A stretch of 11,205 nt of DNA from DATCVR01 sp036566745 (GTDB taxonomy: Bacteria > Actinomycetota > Actinomycetes > Jiangellales > Jiangellaceae): contig DATCVR010000374.1 of assembly GCA_036566745.1 (NCBI GenBank), forward strand, positions 1 to 11,205. The letters are read 5' to 3'. A model generated the notes under the pieces. That model did no database searches and had not been told where the DNA came from. It saw only the letters and a program-made list of their open reading frames with translations. The position numbers and the translations under genes are program-made. Positions 1 to 5,557 of the stretch are shown piece by piece; position 1 is the first letter of the stretch, and every line of letters begins with the position of its first letter.

Positions 1-132
1 GAGATCGCGTCGTGGACCGACACGGTCACCGGGACGTTCGCGGACATCACGCACACCCTCAGTTCCGGTCAGGCGAACTCGATCACGGACTACTCGGCGC
101 TGCGGTTCGAGCAGACCGTGACGCTGAGCTGA
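1..132 (+). CDS. C-terminal end of a phage structural protein (partial)
   Basis: An open frame enters from the left edge and ends at TGA 130-132, giving the last 43 residues (beginning EIASWTDTV, ending TVTLS). The fragment is rich in Thr, Ser and Asp with short beta-strand-like stretches and has no recognisable motif. It lies 7 nt before a gene that looks like a phage tail-associated protein and continues in the same direction, so I infer a structural or tail protein of the same late operon. The start is outside the window and the function cannot be assigned more precisely. Confidence 0.6.
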   Translation, partial: EIASWTDTVTGTFADITHTLSSGQANSITDYSALRFEQTVTLS

Positions 133-139
133 GGCCGGC

Positions 140-1039
140 ATGGCGCATCTCGGCACCCTCGGCACGAAGACAGAGAACGCATCGGCGACGTCGTCCACGA
201 TCACCCTGACAGCGGGTGCGGCGGTCGGCTCGACCGTCCTGGTTGGGATCGCATGGGAGTCCGCAGCGGGCTCCGTTCCGACGATCTCGGCCGCGACGGA
301 CTCCAAAGGCAACACCTACACCACCACCCCCGACGTGTCGGCGAACGCGGGCACAACCGTGGCGGTGGCGGTTCTCCGGGCACGGCTCACCACGGCGCTG
401 GTGTCCGGTGACACAATCACCGTGACGGTGTCGGGTGGATCCCGCGGCCGGTGGGCATTGCAGGCCGACGGGTTCAGCGAAGTGAACACGTCGCCGCTGG
501 ACAAGACGACGTCGAACACGCCCGCCTCCTCTGCGTCGCTGTCGACGGGCGCCACCACAGCCACGGCTCAAGCGTTCGAACTCGTGTACTGCGTGTTCGG
601 GTTCGGCTCCGGCCGGACGGTGGCCATCCCCGGCGGGTGGACCGGCGGCGCGAAAGTGGAGTCGTCGGCAGGGTCCGGCGACCGGGCGTTGCAAGTCATC
701 CACAAGTACGTCAACGCGACGGGCACGCAGGAAGGCACCCTGACGCTCTCGTCGTCGTCGACTTACGCCGCCGGTGTCGCGACATACAAGTACACGCCCA
801 CGGCCCCGCCGGTCTTGCAGGTGACGCGCCTGCGGCTGGAAGTGCCGCTGCCGAGCAACGCGCCTGTCTTGCAGGTCAACGGTCTGCGGTTCGAAGTTCC
901 GGCGGCCGTCACCGGAGTCGTGCAGGTGACGGGTTTGCGGCTCATCGTGCCGTCCGCGCCTGGCCAAGCCCCCTACTCGGGGCTGAAGGCCATGGTCGAC
1001 GGGAAGCTCTGGGACTCCGAGATCTGGGCGGCCGACTAG
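140..1039 (+). CDS. Phage tail-associated / minor structural protein with three C-terminal repeats
   Basis: This 299-residue protein starts at ATG 140, with GAGG about 6 nt upstream overlapping the previous stop. Residues 1-220 are Thr/Ser/Gly/Val-rich and look all-beta, as in virion surface or tail-fibre domains; there is no signal peptide or catalytic motif. Residues 225-271 hold three copies of the 12-residue pattern V(L/V)QV-x-x-LR-(L/F)-x-VP at 225, 243 and 260, joined by short Pro/Ala/Ser linkers. The C-terminus (MVDGKLWDSEIWAAD) resembles the short tail-end modules of actinophage minor tail proteins. Its place upstream of membrane proteins and an endolysin supports a late structural gene. 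A host-range or receptor-binding role is inference; it could also be a neck or decoration protein. Confidence 0.65.
   Translation: MAHLGTLGTKTENASATSSTITLTAGAAVGSTVLVGIAWESAAGSVPTISAATDSKGNTYTTTPDVSANAGTTVAVAVLRARLTTALVSGDTITVTVSGGSRGRWALQADGFSEVNTSPLDKTTSNTPASSASLSTGATTATAQAFELVYCVFGFGSGRTVAIPGGWTGGAKVESSAGSGDRALQVIHKYVNATGTQEGTLTLSSSSTYAAGVATYKYTPTAPPVLQVTRLRLEVPLPSNAPVLQVNGLRFEVPAAVTGVVQVTGLRLIVPSAPGQAPYSGLKAMVDGKLWDSEIWAAD
812..952 (+). repeat. Three 12-residue coding repeats (VLQVxxLRxxVP)
   Basis: Three degenerate in-frame units begin at 812, 866 and 917 in the tail-protein gene, at intervals of 54 and 51 bp. Each encodes V-(L/V)-Q-V-(T/N)-(R/G)-L-R-(L/F)-(E/I)-V-P. The DNA has diverged through synonymous and conservative changes, so the repeats are old and maintained at protein level rather than being recent slippage products. 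Confidence 0.8.
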
Positions 1040-1438
1040 ATGCATACGACCAACGGGATGCGCCGATTGTGGCGGCGGGTCGGACGCCGGGGCGTCACCC
1101 TTCTGTTCCTGGCGATCCTGGATTTGCTGTACCCGATCAGCTTCGGCAGCCAGCCTCCCGGCACCCGCGCAGGCTTCGAGATCCTCGCGCCGTGGCAGGT
1201 GTGGGCGGCCCTGTGGGTCCTGACCGGGCTGCTGTGCGCGGGGCAGGCGTTCGCGCGGAAGGACCGGATCGCGTTCGCCGCGGCCGTGGCGATAAAGATC
1301 GGTTGGGGGTCGGTAGCGCTGATCGGGTGGGTGGCCGGGGTCGCGCCGCGGGGGTGGCTGTCCGGGTTGATCTGGTTGACGTTCGCCGGGTTCGTCGCGG
1401 TGGTCTCGACATGGACTGAAGAGTGGGATCGCCTGTGA
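1040..1438 (+). CDS. Small phage membrane protein, about 4 TM segments (holin-like candidate)
   Basis: The 132-residue product starts at ATG 1040, directly after the upstream TAG (1037-1039), and so is probably translated by reinitiation. A basic N-terminus (MRRLWRRVGRRG) precedes four hydrophobic stretches near residues 18-33, 52-68, 77-98 and 104-124, separated by short charged loops; the C-terminus is acidic (TEEWDRL). It has no family motif that I recognise. A small multi-pass protein just before a lysin is consistent with a holin or an accessory lysis or superinfection membrane protein. A stronger holin candidate lies downstream at 3305, so the role here stays open. Confidence 0.7.
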   Translation: MHTTNGMRRLWRRVGRRGVTLLFLAILDLLYPISFGSQPPGTRAGFEILAPWQVWAALWVLTGLLCAGQAFARKDRIAFAAAVAIKIGWGSVALIGWVAGVAPRGWLSGLIWLTFAGFVAVVSTWTEEWDRL

Positions 1439-1764
1439 GCTTGTCAGGGACCCTGGTTCAGGGTGCGGTCGCGGCGGCGATCGCGGGGGTGCCGACGCTG
1501 GTCGGCGGATGGTTCGCGTTCCGGCAGGCGACCCGCGTGCAGAGGCACGCGGACCGTGCCGCGTTGACCGATGACCTCCAGGAAGAGGTCGCCGACCTTC
1601 GTAGTGCGGTCGGTGAGGCCCGCAAGGAGACCGACGAGCTTCGGTTCCGGCTGCGTGGCGCGATGGAGTACCTCCAGCTGTGCATGACGGTGATGCGTCG
1701 CAACGACATCGAGCCGCCGCCTGTGCCTGCGCTGGTGAAGTTCCCGTGGGAGGAGAGCCACTGA
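1435..1764 (+). CDS. Single-TM protein with coiled coil (phage lysis-cassette type)
   Basis: I chose GTG 1435 because it forms a 4-nt GTGA overlap with the previous stop, with a GAAGAG purine stretch upstream; an in-frame GTG at 1423 would add four residues. The 109-residue product has one hydrophobic segment (about 7-28, containing AVAAAIAGVPTLVGGWFAF). A heptad-like charged helix follows (about 40-75, DDLQEEVADLRSAVGEARKETDELRFRL), and the tail is Pro-rich. Membrane anchor plus cytoplasmic coiled coil is the layout of the small second membrane protein found in lysis regions of many actinophages, sometimes called a holin partner. That role is inferred from architecture and neighbours. Confidence 0.7.
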   Translation: MSLSGTLVQGAVAAAIAGVPTLVGGWFAFRQATRVQRHADRAALTDDLQEEVADLRSAVGEARKETDELRFRLRGAMEYLQLCMTVMRRNDIEPPPVPALVKFPWEESH

Positions 1765-1910
1765 TGCCGCTGATCGCAGGACGAGGAGTGGACATGGACG
1801 ACGCCGGAGAGGGCGTGGAAGAGCTCGAGGTCCCGGATGTCCCGGAGCCGGACGAGCCCGAGGAGGGCGTCATCGACCCGGCGGACGCCTACGCGGAGGG
1901 GCGCGGATGA
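1764..1910 (+). CDS. Very small acidic phage protein
   Basis: A 48-residue ORF starts at ATG 1764, which overlaps the preceding TGA by one base; a strong GGAGGAGAG lies about 8 nt upstream. An in-frame ATG at 1794, also well placed after GAGGAG, would give 38 residues. The protein is strongly acidic and Pro/Glu/Val-rich (EELEVPDVPEPDEPEE), with no membrane segment or domain, and is probably disordered. Both flanking genes overlap it, which supports real translation within the late operon. Function unknown. Confidence 0.55.
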   Translation: MPLIAGRGVDMDDAGEGVEELEVPDVPEPDEPEEGVIDPADAYAEGRG

Positions 1911-2146
1911 GCCTGTACGAGCGGATCGCGGCGCGCCCGGGAGGGCGTCGGGACCTCGCGTGTGCCCGGCTACGACGTCGTGTGGAGGTCGTCCTGGACG
2001 GCGCCGGGGTGCAGGTCCGGCGGCCCGGCCGCCTGCGTGTGGACCAGCTCGCCGAGATGCTGGAAGCGGCGGGCTACGAACTGGAGATCCAGGCGGTCCA
2101 GGTGGGCGAGCCTCGCCGGAGGGCGACCGAGGAGGTGTCGGCGTGA
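1907..2146 (+). CDS. Small hypothetical phage protein upstream of endolysin
   Basis: This 79-residue ORF starts at ATG 1907 with a 4-nt ATGA overlap with the preceding gene and ends in a 4-nt GTGA overlap with the endolysin gene. It is basic at the N-terminus (RRDLACARLRRRVEV) and has a probable helix around DQLAEMLEAAGYELEI. It has no signal peptide and no domain that I recognise. The tight coupling on both sides is the main evidence that it is a gene; a chaperone-like or regulatory role for the lysin would be speculation. Confidence 0.55.
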   Translation: MSLYERIAARPGGRRDLACARLRRRVEVVLDGAGVQVRRPGRLRVDQLAEMLEAAGYELEIQAVQVGEPRRRATEEVSA

Positions 2147-2901
2147 AGCTGGAGAAGCGGAGCACGTTCGGTTGGCCGGCGACGTCGGCCGGGTACGCGC
2201 CGTGCAAGAACGGCCTCGTCGTCCACTACGACGGGGCGAACCAGGGGCTCGCGGGCAAGGGTCACGACTCGTGCCGCGCCTACTGGAAGGCCACGAGGAA
2301 GTTCCACATGGGCCCCGCACGCGGCTGGCGGGACATTGGCTACAGCTTCGGCGTGTGCCCCCACGGGATCGTGATGGAGGGCCGGGGCTGGCAGCGTGAG
2401 CAGGCCGCCCAGCCCGGCGGGAACACCACGTGGACGTCCTGCACGTTCATGAGCGGCGACGACGAGAAGCCGACGGACGCGCAGGTCGCCGCCTTCAAGG
2501 AGCTGCGCGCCTGGCTGCGCGGCAAGGGCCTGGCCGCCGCGATCAGCTACCACGGCAAGTTCATCAGCACGTCGTGCCCCGGGAAGATCCTGCGCGGCAT
2601 GGTCACCAGCGGGGCGCTCGCGGGCGCCCCGGCGAACGGCTCGCCGTCGGACGCGAAGTGGATGGAGGACATCGTGCACAAGCTGCCCACGATCGCCAAG
2701 GGCGCGAAGGCCAGCAACGAGGCGGTGCAGACCGCGCGCGGTCTGCTGCTCGCCCGGTCCCACCCGGAGATCGGGAAGGTCGAGGGGCCCTTCGACGCGA
2801 CGATGGACAAGGCGGTCCGCGCGGTGCAGCGGTGGGCGAAGGTTGAGGACGACGGTGTCATCGGGCCGATCACGTGGTCCGTGCTGCTCCGCGTGCACTG
2901 A
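2143..2901 (+). CDS. Endolysin: N-acetylmuramoyl-L-alanine amidase with C-terminal peptidoglycan-binding domain
   Basis: The frame is open further upstream, but GTG 2143 is preceded by GGAGG with 7-nt spacing and makes a GTGA overlap, giving 252 residues. Residues about 20-155 form an Amidase_2/PGRP-type zinc amidase, which cleaves the MurNAc-L-Ala bond. Proposed ligands are H28 (VVHYDG), H137 (SYHGKF) and C145 (TSCPG), with Y67 (DIGYSF) as the catalytic tyrosine. The H137-C145 spacing of 8 matches the zinc His/Cys pair of T7 lysozyme. Residues about 215-252 (DATMDKAVRAVQRWAKVEDDG, then IGPITW) match a PG_binding_1 repeat. There is no signal peptide, so export needs a holin. It is the lysis enzyme of the late operon. 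Confidence 0.92.
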   Translation: MKLEKRSTFGWPATSAGYAPCKNGLVVHYDGANQGLAGKGHDSCRAYWKATRKFHMGPARGWRDIGYSFGVCPHGIVMEGRGWQREQAAQPGGNTTWTSCTFMSGDDEKPTDAQVAAFKELRAWLRGKGLAAAISYHGKFISTSCPGKILRGMVTSGALAGAPANGSPSDAKWMEDIVHKLPTIAKGAKASNEAVQTARGLLLARSHPEIGKVEGPFDATMDKAVRAVQRWAKVEDDGVIGPITWSVLLRVH

Positions 2902-3026
2902 TCGGCCGCTCTCGGGGCGGCTGCTTGTCGGTGCCGCCCGGTACCTTGGGGGTGATCCCCTCGGCGCTCCCACGGCCCCGGTGTGGGCCCACCCGAAAGG
3001 TCCGTCCGATCACGCTCGACGATGTG

Positions 3027-3233
3027 ATGTCGCGGCTCGCTGCCCTGTCCCAGATGACGCAGCGGCCCGAGCAGGAGCGTGTTCGGGGAACGGGTCTCGC
3101 GGTCGCGCTGGACTGGGTGGTTCATCTGCCCGAGGCCACCGACAGGCAGCGCAAGGCGAAGGGCGAGGCGCTCGAGCAGCTGGTTGCTGCGGCTGAGGCG
3201 GCGTGCTCGGTGTACGACCTCGCCGCCGACTGA
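3027..3233 (+). CDS. Small helical hypothetical protein in the lysis region
   Basis: The frame ending at TGA 3231-3233 encodes a plausible soluble helical protein (MSRLAALSQMTQRP, then TDRQRKAKGEALEQLVAAAEAACSVYDLAAD). ATG 3027 gives 68 residues; overlapping GTG 3024 and a distant GTG at 2952 are alternatives. None has a good Shine-Dalgarno, and 2952 lies in a GGGG-TGAT-CCCC hairpin, so the start is uncertain. It sits between endolysin and holin and may be a minor lysis-region protein. Function unknown. Confidence 0.45.
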   Translation: MSRLAALSQMTQRPEQERVRGTGLAVALDWVVHLPEATDRQRKAKGEALEQLVAAAEAACSVYDLAAD

Positions 3234-3260
3234 CCTCTCCTTCTCTCTTTCAACAAACGT

Positions 3261-3279
3261 GGCCTGCCGCCGGCGGGCC
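3261..3279 (+). terminator. Possible hairpin terminator before the holin gene
   Basis: GGCCTGCC (3261-3268) pairs with GGCGGGCC (3272-3279), with one G-U pair, around a 3-nt loop, followed by CTTGT. It follows a pyrimidine-only stretch (3234-3251) after the small ORF. The absence of a U-tract makes termination uncertain; it could be an attenuator. Confidence 0.35.
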
Positions 3280-3304
3280 CTTGTCGCATGCCTAGGAGTA
3301 TGTG

Positions 3305-3649
3305 ATGCGCATCTTCGGCTACGAGCCGGCGACGATCCTGTACGGCGTGAACGCCGCTGTCGCCCTTCTGGTCGCCTACGGCCTGGACCTGTCGAAGGAT
3401 CAGGTCTCGGCCATCACGCTGATCGCGACGGCGCTGCTGACGGTGGCCACGGCCGTGATGACGCGGCCGGTGGTGGTGTCGTCGGTGACGGCGGCGGTGG
3501 GGACGTGTCTGTCGGCGGTGGCGGCGTTCGGGCTGCACCTGTCGGCGGATCAGATCGGCGCGTCGGTGACGGCGCTGTCGATCGTGCTGGCGCTGCTGCT
3601 TCGGCAGAACGTCAGCCCGGCACCGGCGGTGGTGAAGTCCAGCCCGTGA
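3305..3649 (+). CDS. Holin-like membrane protein with internal duplication
   Basis: ATG 3305 is preceded by AGGAG (3294-3298) at 6-nt spacing, giving 114 residues; GTG 3302 is less well placed. The protein is two related halves. Residues 17-54 and 63-101 each have a hydrophobic segment, then a turn (GLDLSKDQ at 26-33; GLHLSADQ at 76-83), a second hydrophobic segment, and a charged end (MTRP; LLRQNVSP). The turn motif and the RQNVSP-like end are typical of the short holins of actinobacteriophages, which usually have only one such hairpin. The predicted four TM segments would form or regulate the membrane lesion that releases the endolysin. It is the last gene before the terminator. Confidence 0.75.
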   Translation: MRIFGYEPATILYGVNAAVALLVAYGLDLSKDQVSAITLIATALLTVATAVMTRPVVVSSVTAAVGTCLSAVAAFGLHLSADQIGASVTALSIVLALLLRQNVSPAPAVVKSSP

Positions 3650-3692
3650 GGTGACGTCCGGGACCGGCAGGGGAAGCCGGCCCGGTGCGGAG

Positions 3693-3739
3693 GATGCCCC
3701 GCTCTCTCGACCGCTTCGGCGGCGGGGGAGCGGGGCATC
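3693..3739 (+). terminator. Strong intrinsic terminator ending the prophage late operon
   Basis: GATGCCCCGCTC (3693-3704) is perfectly complementary to GAGCGGGGCATC (3728-3739), and four more pairs with two G-U extend the stem. The loop holds a small inner CCGC-TTCG-GCGG hairpin, and TTCGTCGTTCT follows. It lies between the last + strand phage gene and the converging - strand gene ending at 3758, so it may serve both strands. Confidence 0.8.
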
Positions 3740-3757
3740 TTCGTCGTTCTGAGTGGC

Positions 3758-3976
3758 TCAGGCGCTGTAGAACCCGTCCATCTGGAGGTCGAGCTCGGCG
3801 AGGTCAGGGTGTTCGATGACGTGCTCGATGGGTGTCCGCTCAAGCACGTCCGTGAGGCCGCGGAACGCTGCTGTTGTCCGGGTGGCGGTCGCCGCCAGTT
3901 CGAGATGCATCGCCGCCCGGCGGTGCATCAGGGCCCGGAGACGAAGGCTCAATTCGCGTCGCTCGTCCTCGCTCAT
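3758..3976 (-). CDS. Small hypothetical helical protein
   Basis: On the reverse strand, ATG at 3976 follows a GGGAG purine stretch and yields 72 residues, starting MSEDERRELSLRLRALMHRR and ending LAELDLQMDGFYSA. It is amphipathic, rich in Arg, Glu and Leu, with no membrane segment. The frame stays open upstream to 4318, but that extension has poor coding composition; an ATG at 4015 is a weaker alternative. The gene converges on the phage operon and shares the terminator region, so it may be the first non-phage gene or a small prophage accessory gene. Function unknown. Confidence 0.5.
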   Translation of the reverse strand: MSEDERRELSLRLRALMHRRAAMHLELAATATRTTAAFRGLTDVLERTPIEHVIEHPDLAELDLQMDGFYSA

Positions 3977-4028
3977 GCCACCATTCTCCCTCTTGGACGT
4001 TGCCAGGTCGTGCATCTCTGTGAGCGGG

Positions 4029-4037
4029 TTATCCACA
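4029..4037 (+). promoter_or_regulatory. Single perfect DnaA-box consensus
   Basis: TTATCCACA matches the general bacterial DnaA-box consensus TTATNCACA exactly. It lies between the divergent genes starting at 3976 (-) and 4087 (+). A lone box is not an origin; it could regulate either gene or be chance. Confidence 0.35.
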
Positions 4038-4074
4038 GAAGCGCACTCGGCCACCTCGACGTGCGTGTCGTGCC

Positions 4075-4080
4075 TACCGT
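4075..4080 (+). promoter_or_regulatory. -10 box for a leaderless small ORF
   Basis: TACCGT fits the actinobacterial TANNNT -10 pattern and lies exactly 6 nt before ATG 4087, the spacing typical of leaderless transcripts. No convincing -35 box is visible. Confidence 0.35.
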
Positions 4081-4086
4081 GCACCC

Positions 4087-4185
4087 ATGGACACCCTCGA
4101 ACGCAGACTCGCCCTACTAGCCCGCACCCTCGCTGCCTTAGATCCACCGGCCCTACCCTGGCGGAATGCACCACCAGCCTTCTGA
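4087..4185 (+). CDS. Possible 32-residue leaderless small protein
   Basis: ATG 4087 opens a 32-codon ORF (MDTLERRLALLARTLAALDP, then PALPWRNAPPAF). It begins with a leucine-rich basic amphipathic helix and has a Pro-rich end. A TANNNT box 6 nt upstream supports leaderless initiation. Its 3' end overlaps the next gene (4166) by 20 nt. The small size and lack of homology evidence keep confidence low. Confidence 0.35.
   Translation: MDTLERRLALLARTLAALDPPALPWRNAPPAF
4154..4159 (+). promoter_or_regulatory. -10 box for the leaderless gene at 4166
   Basis: TACCCT (TANNNT) lies 6 nt before ATG 4166, which has no usable Shine-Dalgarno. This is the second TANNNT-N6-ATG arrangement within 80 bp. Confidence 0.4.
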
Positions 4186-4561
4186 TCGGCTCATCGTCGC
4201 GAAACTCCACGGCGCCGTGTCCCGTCACGCCGGCTGGACCCGCCCCGAAGGCGATGCCCGCGACGCCGCGGTCGCTGAACTCCGCGGCATCGCGACGGTG
4301 TCGGAGGAGCCGAAACACGGGTCACTGCACCAGCCACGGGCGGAGGTCCGGACGGACCTGCTCGCCGAAACCGCCGGGATCCTTATCGGCTTCGCACCCG
4401 ATGACCATCCCGAGCACCACCAGATCGCAGCGGATCTCCTACGCGACGCCGGCGCCGACGAAGCCACCATCCAGGAGTGGATCCCGGTGGGAAGGAAGCG
4501 GCGGGAAGGTGGCGGGCCCGCTTTCAGCAAGGCGGAGGCGCCGCCGAAGCAGTGGCCTTGA
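4166..4561 (+). CDS. Hypothetical actinobacterial protein
   Basis: This 131-residue product starts at ATG 4166. It has a well-composed central region (RTDLLAETAGILIGFAPDDH, then HQIAADLLRDAGADEATIQEWI) and a basic, Gly/Pro-rich, probably disordered tail (VGRKRREGGGPAF). The centre predicts soluble alpha-helices; no catalytic or DNA-binding motif is visible. It resembles uncharacterised proteins common in Streptomyces genomes, but I cannot name a family. An immediate downstream hairpin (4577-4592) gives it a self-contained unit with the leaderless -10 box at 4154. Confidence 0.6.
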   Translation: MHHQPSDRLIVAKLHGAVSRHAGWTRPEGDARDAAVAELRGIATVSEEPKHGSLHQPRAEVRTDLLAETAGILIGFAPDDHPEHHQIAADLLRDAGADEATIQEWIPVGRKRREGGGPAFSKAEAPPKQWP

Positions 4562-4576
4562 GTCCACGAGGGACCA

Positions 4577-4592
4577 AGACGCGTTCGCGTCT
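4577..4592 (+). terminator. Compact hairpin after the 4166 gene
   Basis: AGACGC-GTTC-GCGTCT is a perfect 6-bp stem with a 4-nt loop, 15 nt after the TGA at 4559-4561. It is followed by AGCTCTTG rather than a U-run, as is common for actinobacterial terminators. Confidence 0.45.
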
Positions 4593-4923
4593 AGCTCTTG
4601 CCAGACGCCCTAGACGGGTTGACGATGTGGGCCCCGGCCGGGTCCAAGGCCTGGCTTGCCCGACCCGACCGGGGCGCCTCTGCGGGGCCTCCACACCCCT
4701 CGGAGACACACTCCATCAACTTGCGCCGGGAGCGTCCCGGCCGGTGTCCGCCAACGCTGGCACGTGGTCCAGCGGTCACCGGCCGGGACGGTGCGGTCTC
4801 CCGGCCCCCCTCCGAAAGCCCGCCCGGGGGAGCGGACCCTCGAAAGCTCTCGTGCGGGTGGGGGACACGGGACCGGGTTCCCTGCTGGTGACTGCCCGGC
4901 CCCGCACCCTCCCCCCAAGTGGA
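4593..4923. other. Non-coding, hairpin-rich GC intergenic region
   Basis: I find no convincing gene here; the open frames are low-complexity Pro/Arg/Gly translations. Two large inverted repeats stand out. The first is a 14-bp stem with one mismatch (4631-4644 with 4662-4675). The second is a perfect 14-bp stem (4733-4746 with 4777-4790) whose 30-nt loop contains an internal 6-bp hairpin, 4755-4760 with 4769-4774. C-runs and G-runs fill 4800-4920. It may encode a structured RNA or be recombination-derived filler between the prophage side and the regulatory island. Confidence 0.5.
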
Positions 4924-4956
4924 CGCGCCTCTGCGCGGGGTTATGGAAGAGGCGCG
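4924..4956 (-). terminator. Terminator of the ATPase gene
   Basis: A perfect 9-bp inverted repeat (4924-4932 with 4948-4956; CGCGCCTCT/AGAGGCGCG) with a 15-nt loop begins 7 nt past the stop of the - strand ATPase gene. No U-tract is present. Confidence 0.55.
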
Positions 4957-4963
4957 CCCACGC

Positions 4964-5359
4964 TCATAAGACGACGCGGTCGACCTCGAACCACAAGCAG
5001 GTCCCGGTGTCATCCGTTGTGAGGCTCCAGTTGGCGGCGAGCTTCTCGATGATGGTGAGCCCGCGGCCGTGGTCGGTGCGGCGCGCCACGAGGAGGCCTG
5101 GTCCGTGGTCTTGGACCTCGACTCGCAGCGTCTTCTCGTCAACGGTCACGGTCACCGTTGCGGCGCCGCGCCCGTGGATCAGCGCGTTCGCGAGGCCCTC
5201 GGCCAGCATCCATTCCACGTTGTCCACGGTGTCGGGGGCGATGAAGGCTGCGGCGAGGCGGCGGACCTTGTGGCGGGTGGCGGGGACCTTCGCGGCGGTG
5301 TCGACCTTGAAGTCTTCGCGCTTGATGGGCTTCGTCGCGTGGTCCATGGCGGCGGTCAC
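4964..5359 (-). CDS. Anti-sigma-factor-like ATP-binding protein (HATPase_c_2, RsbW-type)
   Basis: This 131-residue cytoplasmic GHKL-fold protein starts at GTG 5359; an ATG at codon 5 (5347) is an alternative. The N-box is E54-x-x-x-N58 (AEGLANALIHG), the G1 box is D84-x-G86-x-G88 (VQDHGPGL) and the G2 box is G98-R-G-L. The end (GTCLWFEV) is the usual last strand. It has no sensor, membrane or phosphoacceptor domain. Streptomyces encode many such stand-alone ATPases next to WhiJ-type XRE and DUF397 genes; some act as anti-sigma factors or serine kinases of partner-switching systems, others are unassigned. It is divergent from the XRE gene at 5558 and shares the 198-bp region holding three operator-like repeats. 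Confidence 0.85.
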   Translation of the reverse strand: MTAAMDHATKPIKREDFKVDTAAKVPATRHKVRRLAAAFIAPDTVDNVEWMLAEGLANALIHGRGAATVTVTVDEKTLRVEVQDHGPGLLVARRTDHGRGLTIIEKLAANWSLTTDDTGTCLWFEVDRVVL

Positions 5360-5460
5360 GGGATCCGTGGCGTGCGGGCGTCGAGGCCGAATCTGATCTC
5401 ACCGATACTCACTGAGGATCACCACCCGTGAACGACTGACCCGTGAGAGCAGTGTTGCGC

Positions 5461-5511
5461 GGAATCATTCCACAGGGCAAGGAATCATTCGTGAAAATCT
5501 TGGCTCATTCC
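5461..5511 (+). promoter_or_regulatory. Triple operator-like palindromes at 20-bp spacing
   Basis: GGAATCATTCC (5461-5471) is a perfect 11-bp palindrome around a central C. Ten of its bases recur at 5481-5490, and a weaker third copy (TGGCTCATTCC, 8 of 11) lies at 5501-5511. The centres fall at 5466, 5486 and 5506, each 20 bp apart, near two helical turns. They lie in the divergent promoter region between the ATPase gene and the XRE gene, 47-97 bp before the latter's ATG. Autoregulation by the XRE protein is the simplest reading. Confidence 0.65.
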
Positions 5512-5557
5512 GGCCACGGTTGCTGCCTGCAACGACACAACCCACGACACTTGAGCC

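Noticed and set aside
83..1873. Long reverse-strand open frame of 596 codons
   Set aside because: It is Arg/Pro/Gly/His-rich shadow translation antisense to five tightly coupled phage genes.
1837..2142. N-terminal extension of the endolysin frame
   Set aside because: The extension is shadow sequence over two smaller ORFs; GTG 2143 has an ideal ribosome site and starts a normal-length amidase.
4598..4891. 97-codon forward open frame
   Set aside because: No Shine-Dalgarno, low-complexity Pro/Arg/Gly product, and it crosses two strong inverted repeats better explained as RNA or DNA structure.
5219..5229. Near DnaA box TTGTCCACG
   Set aside because: It is a single imperfect site inside the coding sequence of the ATPase gene, with no cluster nearby.
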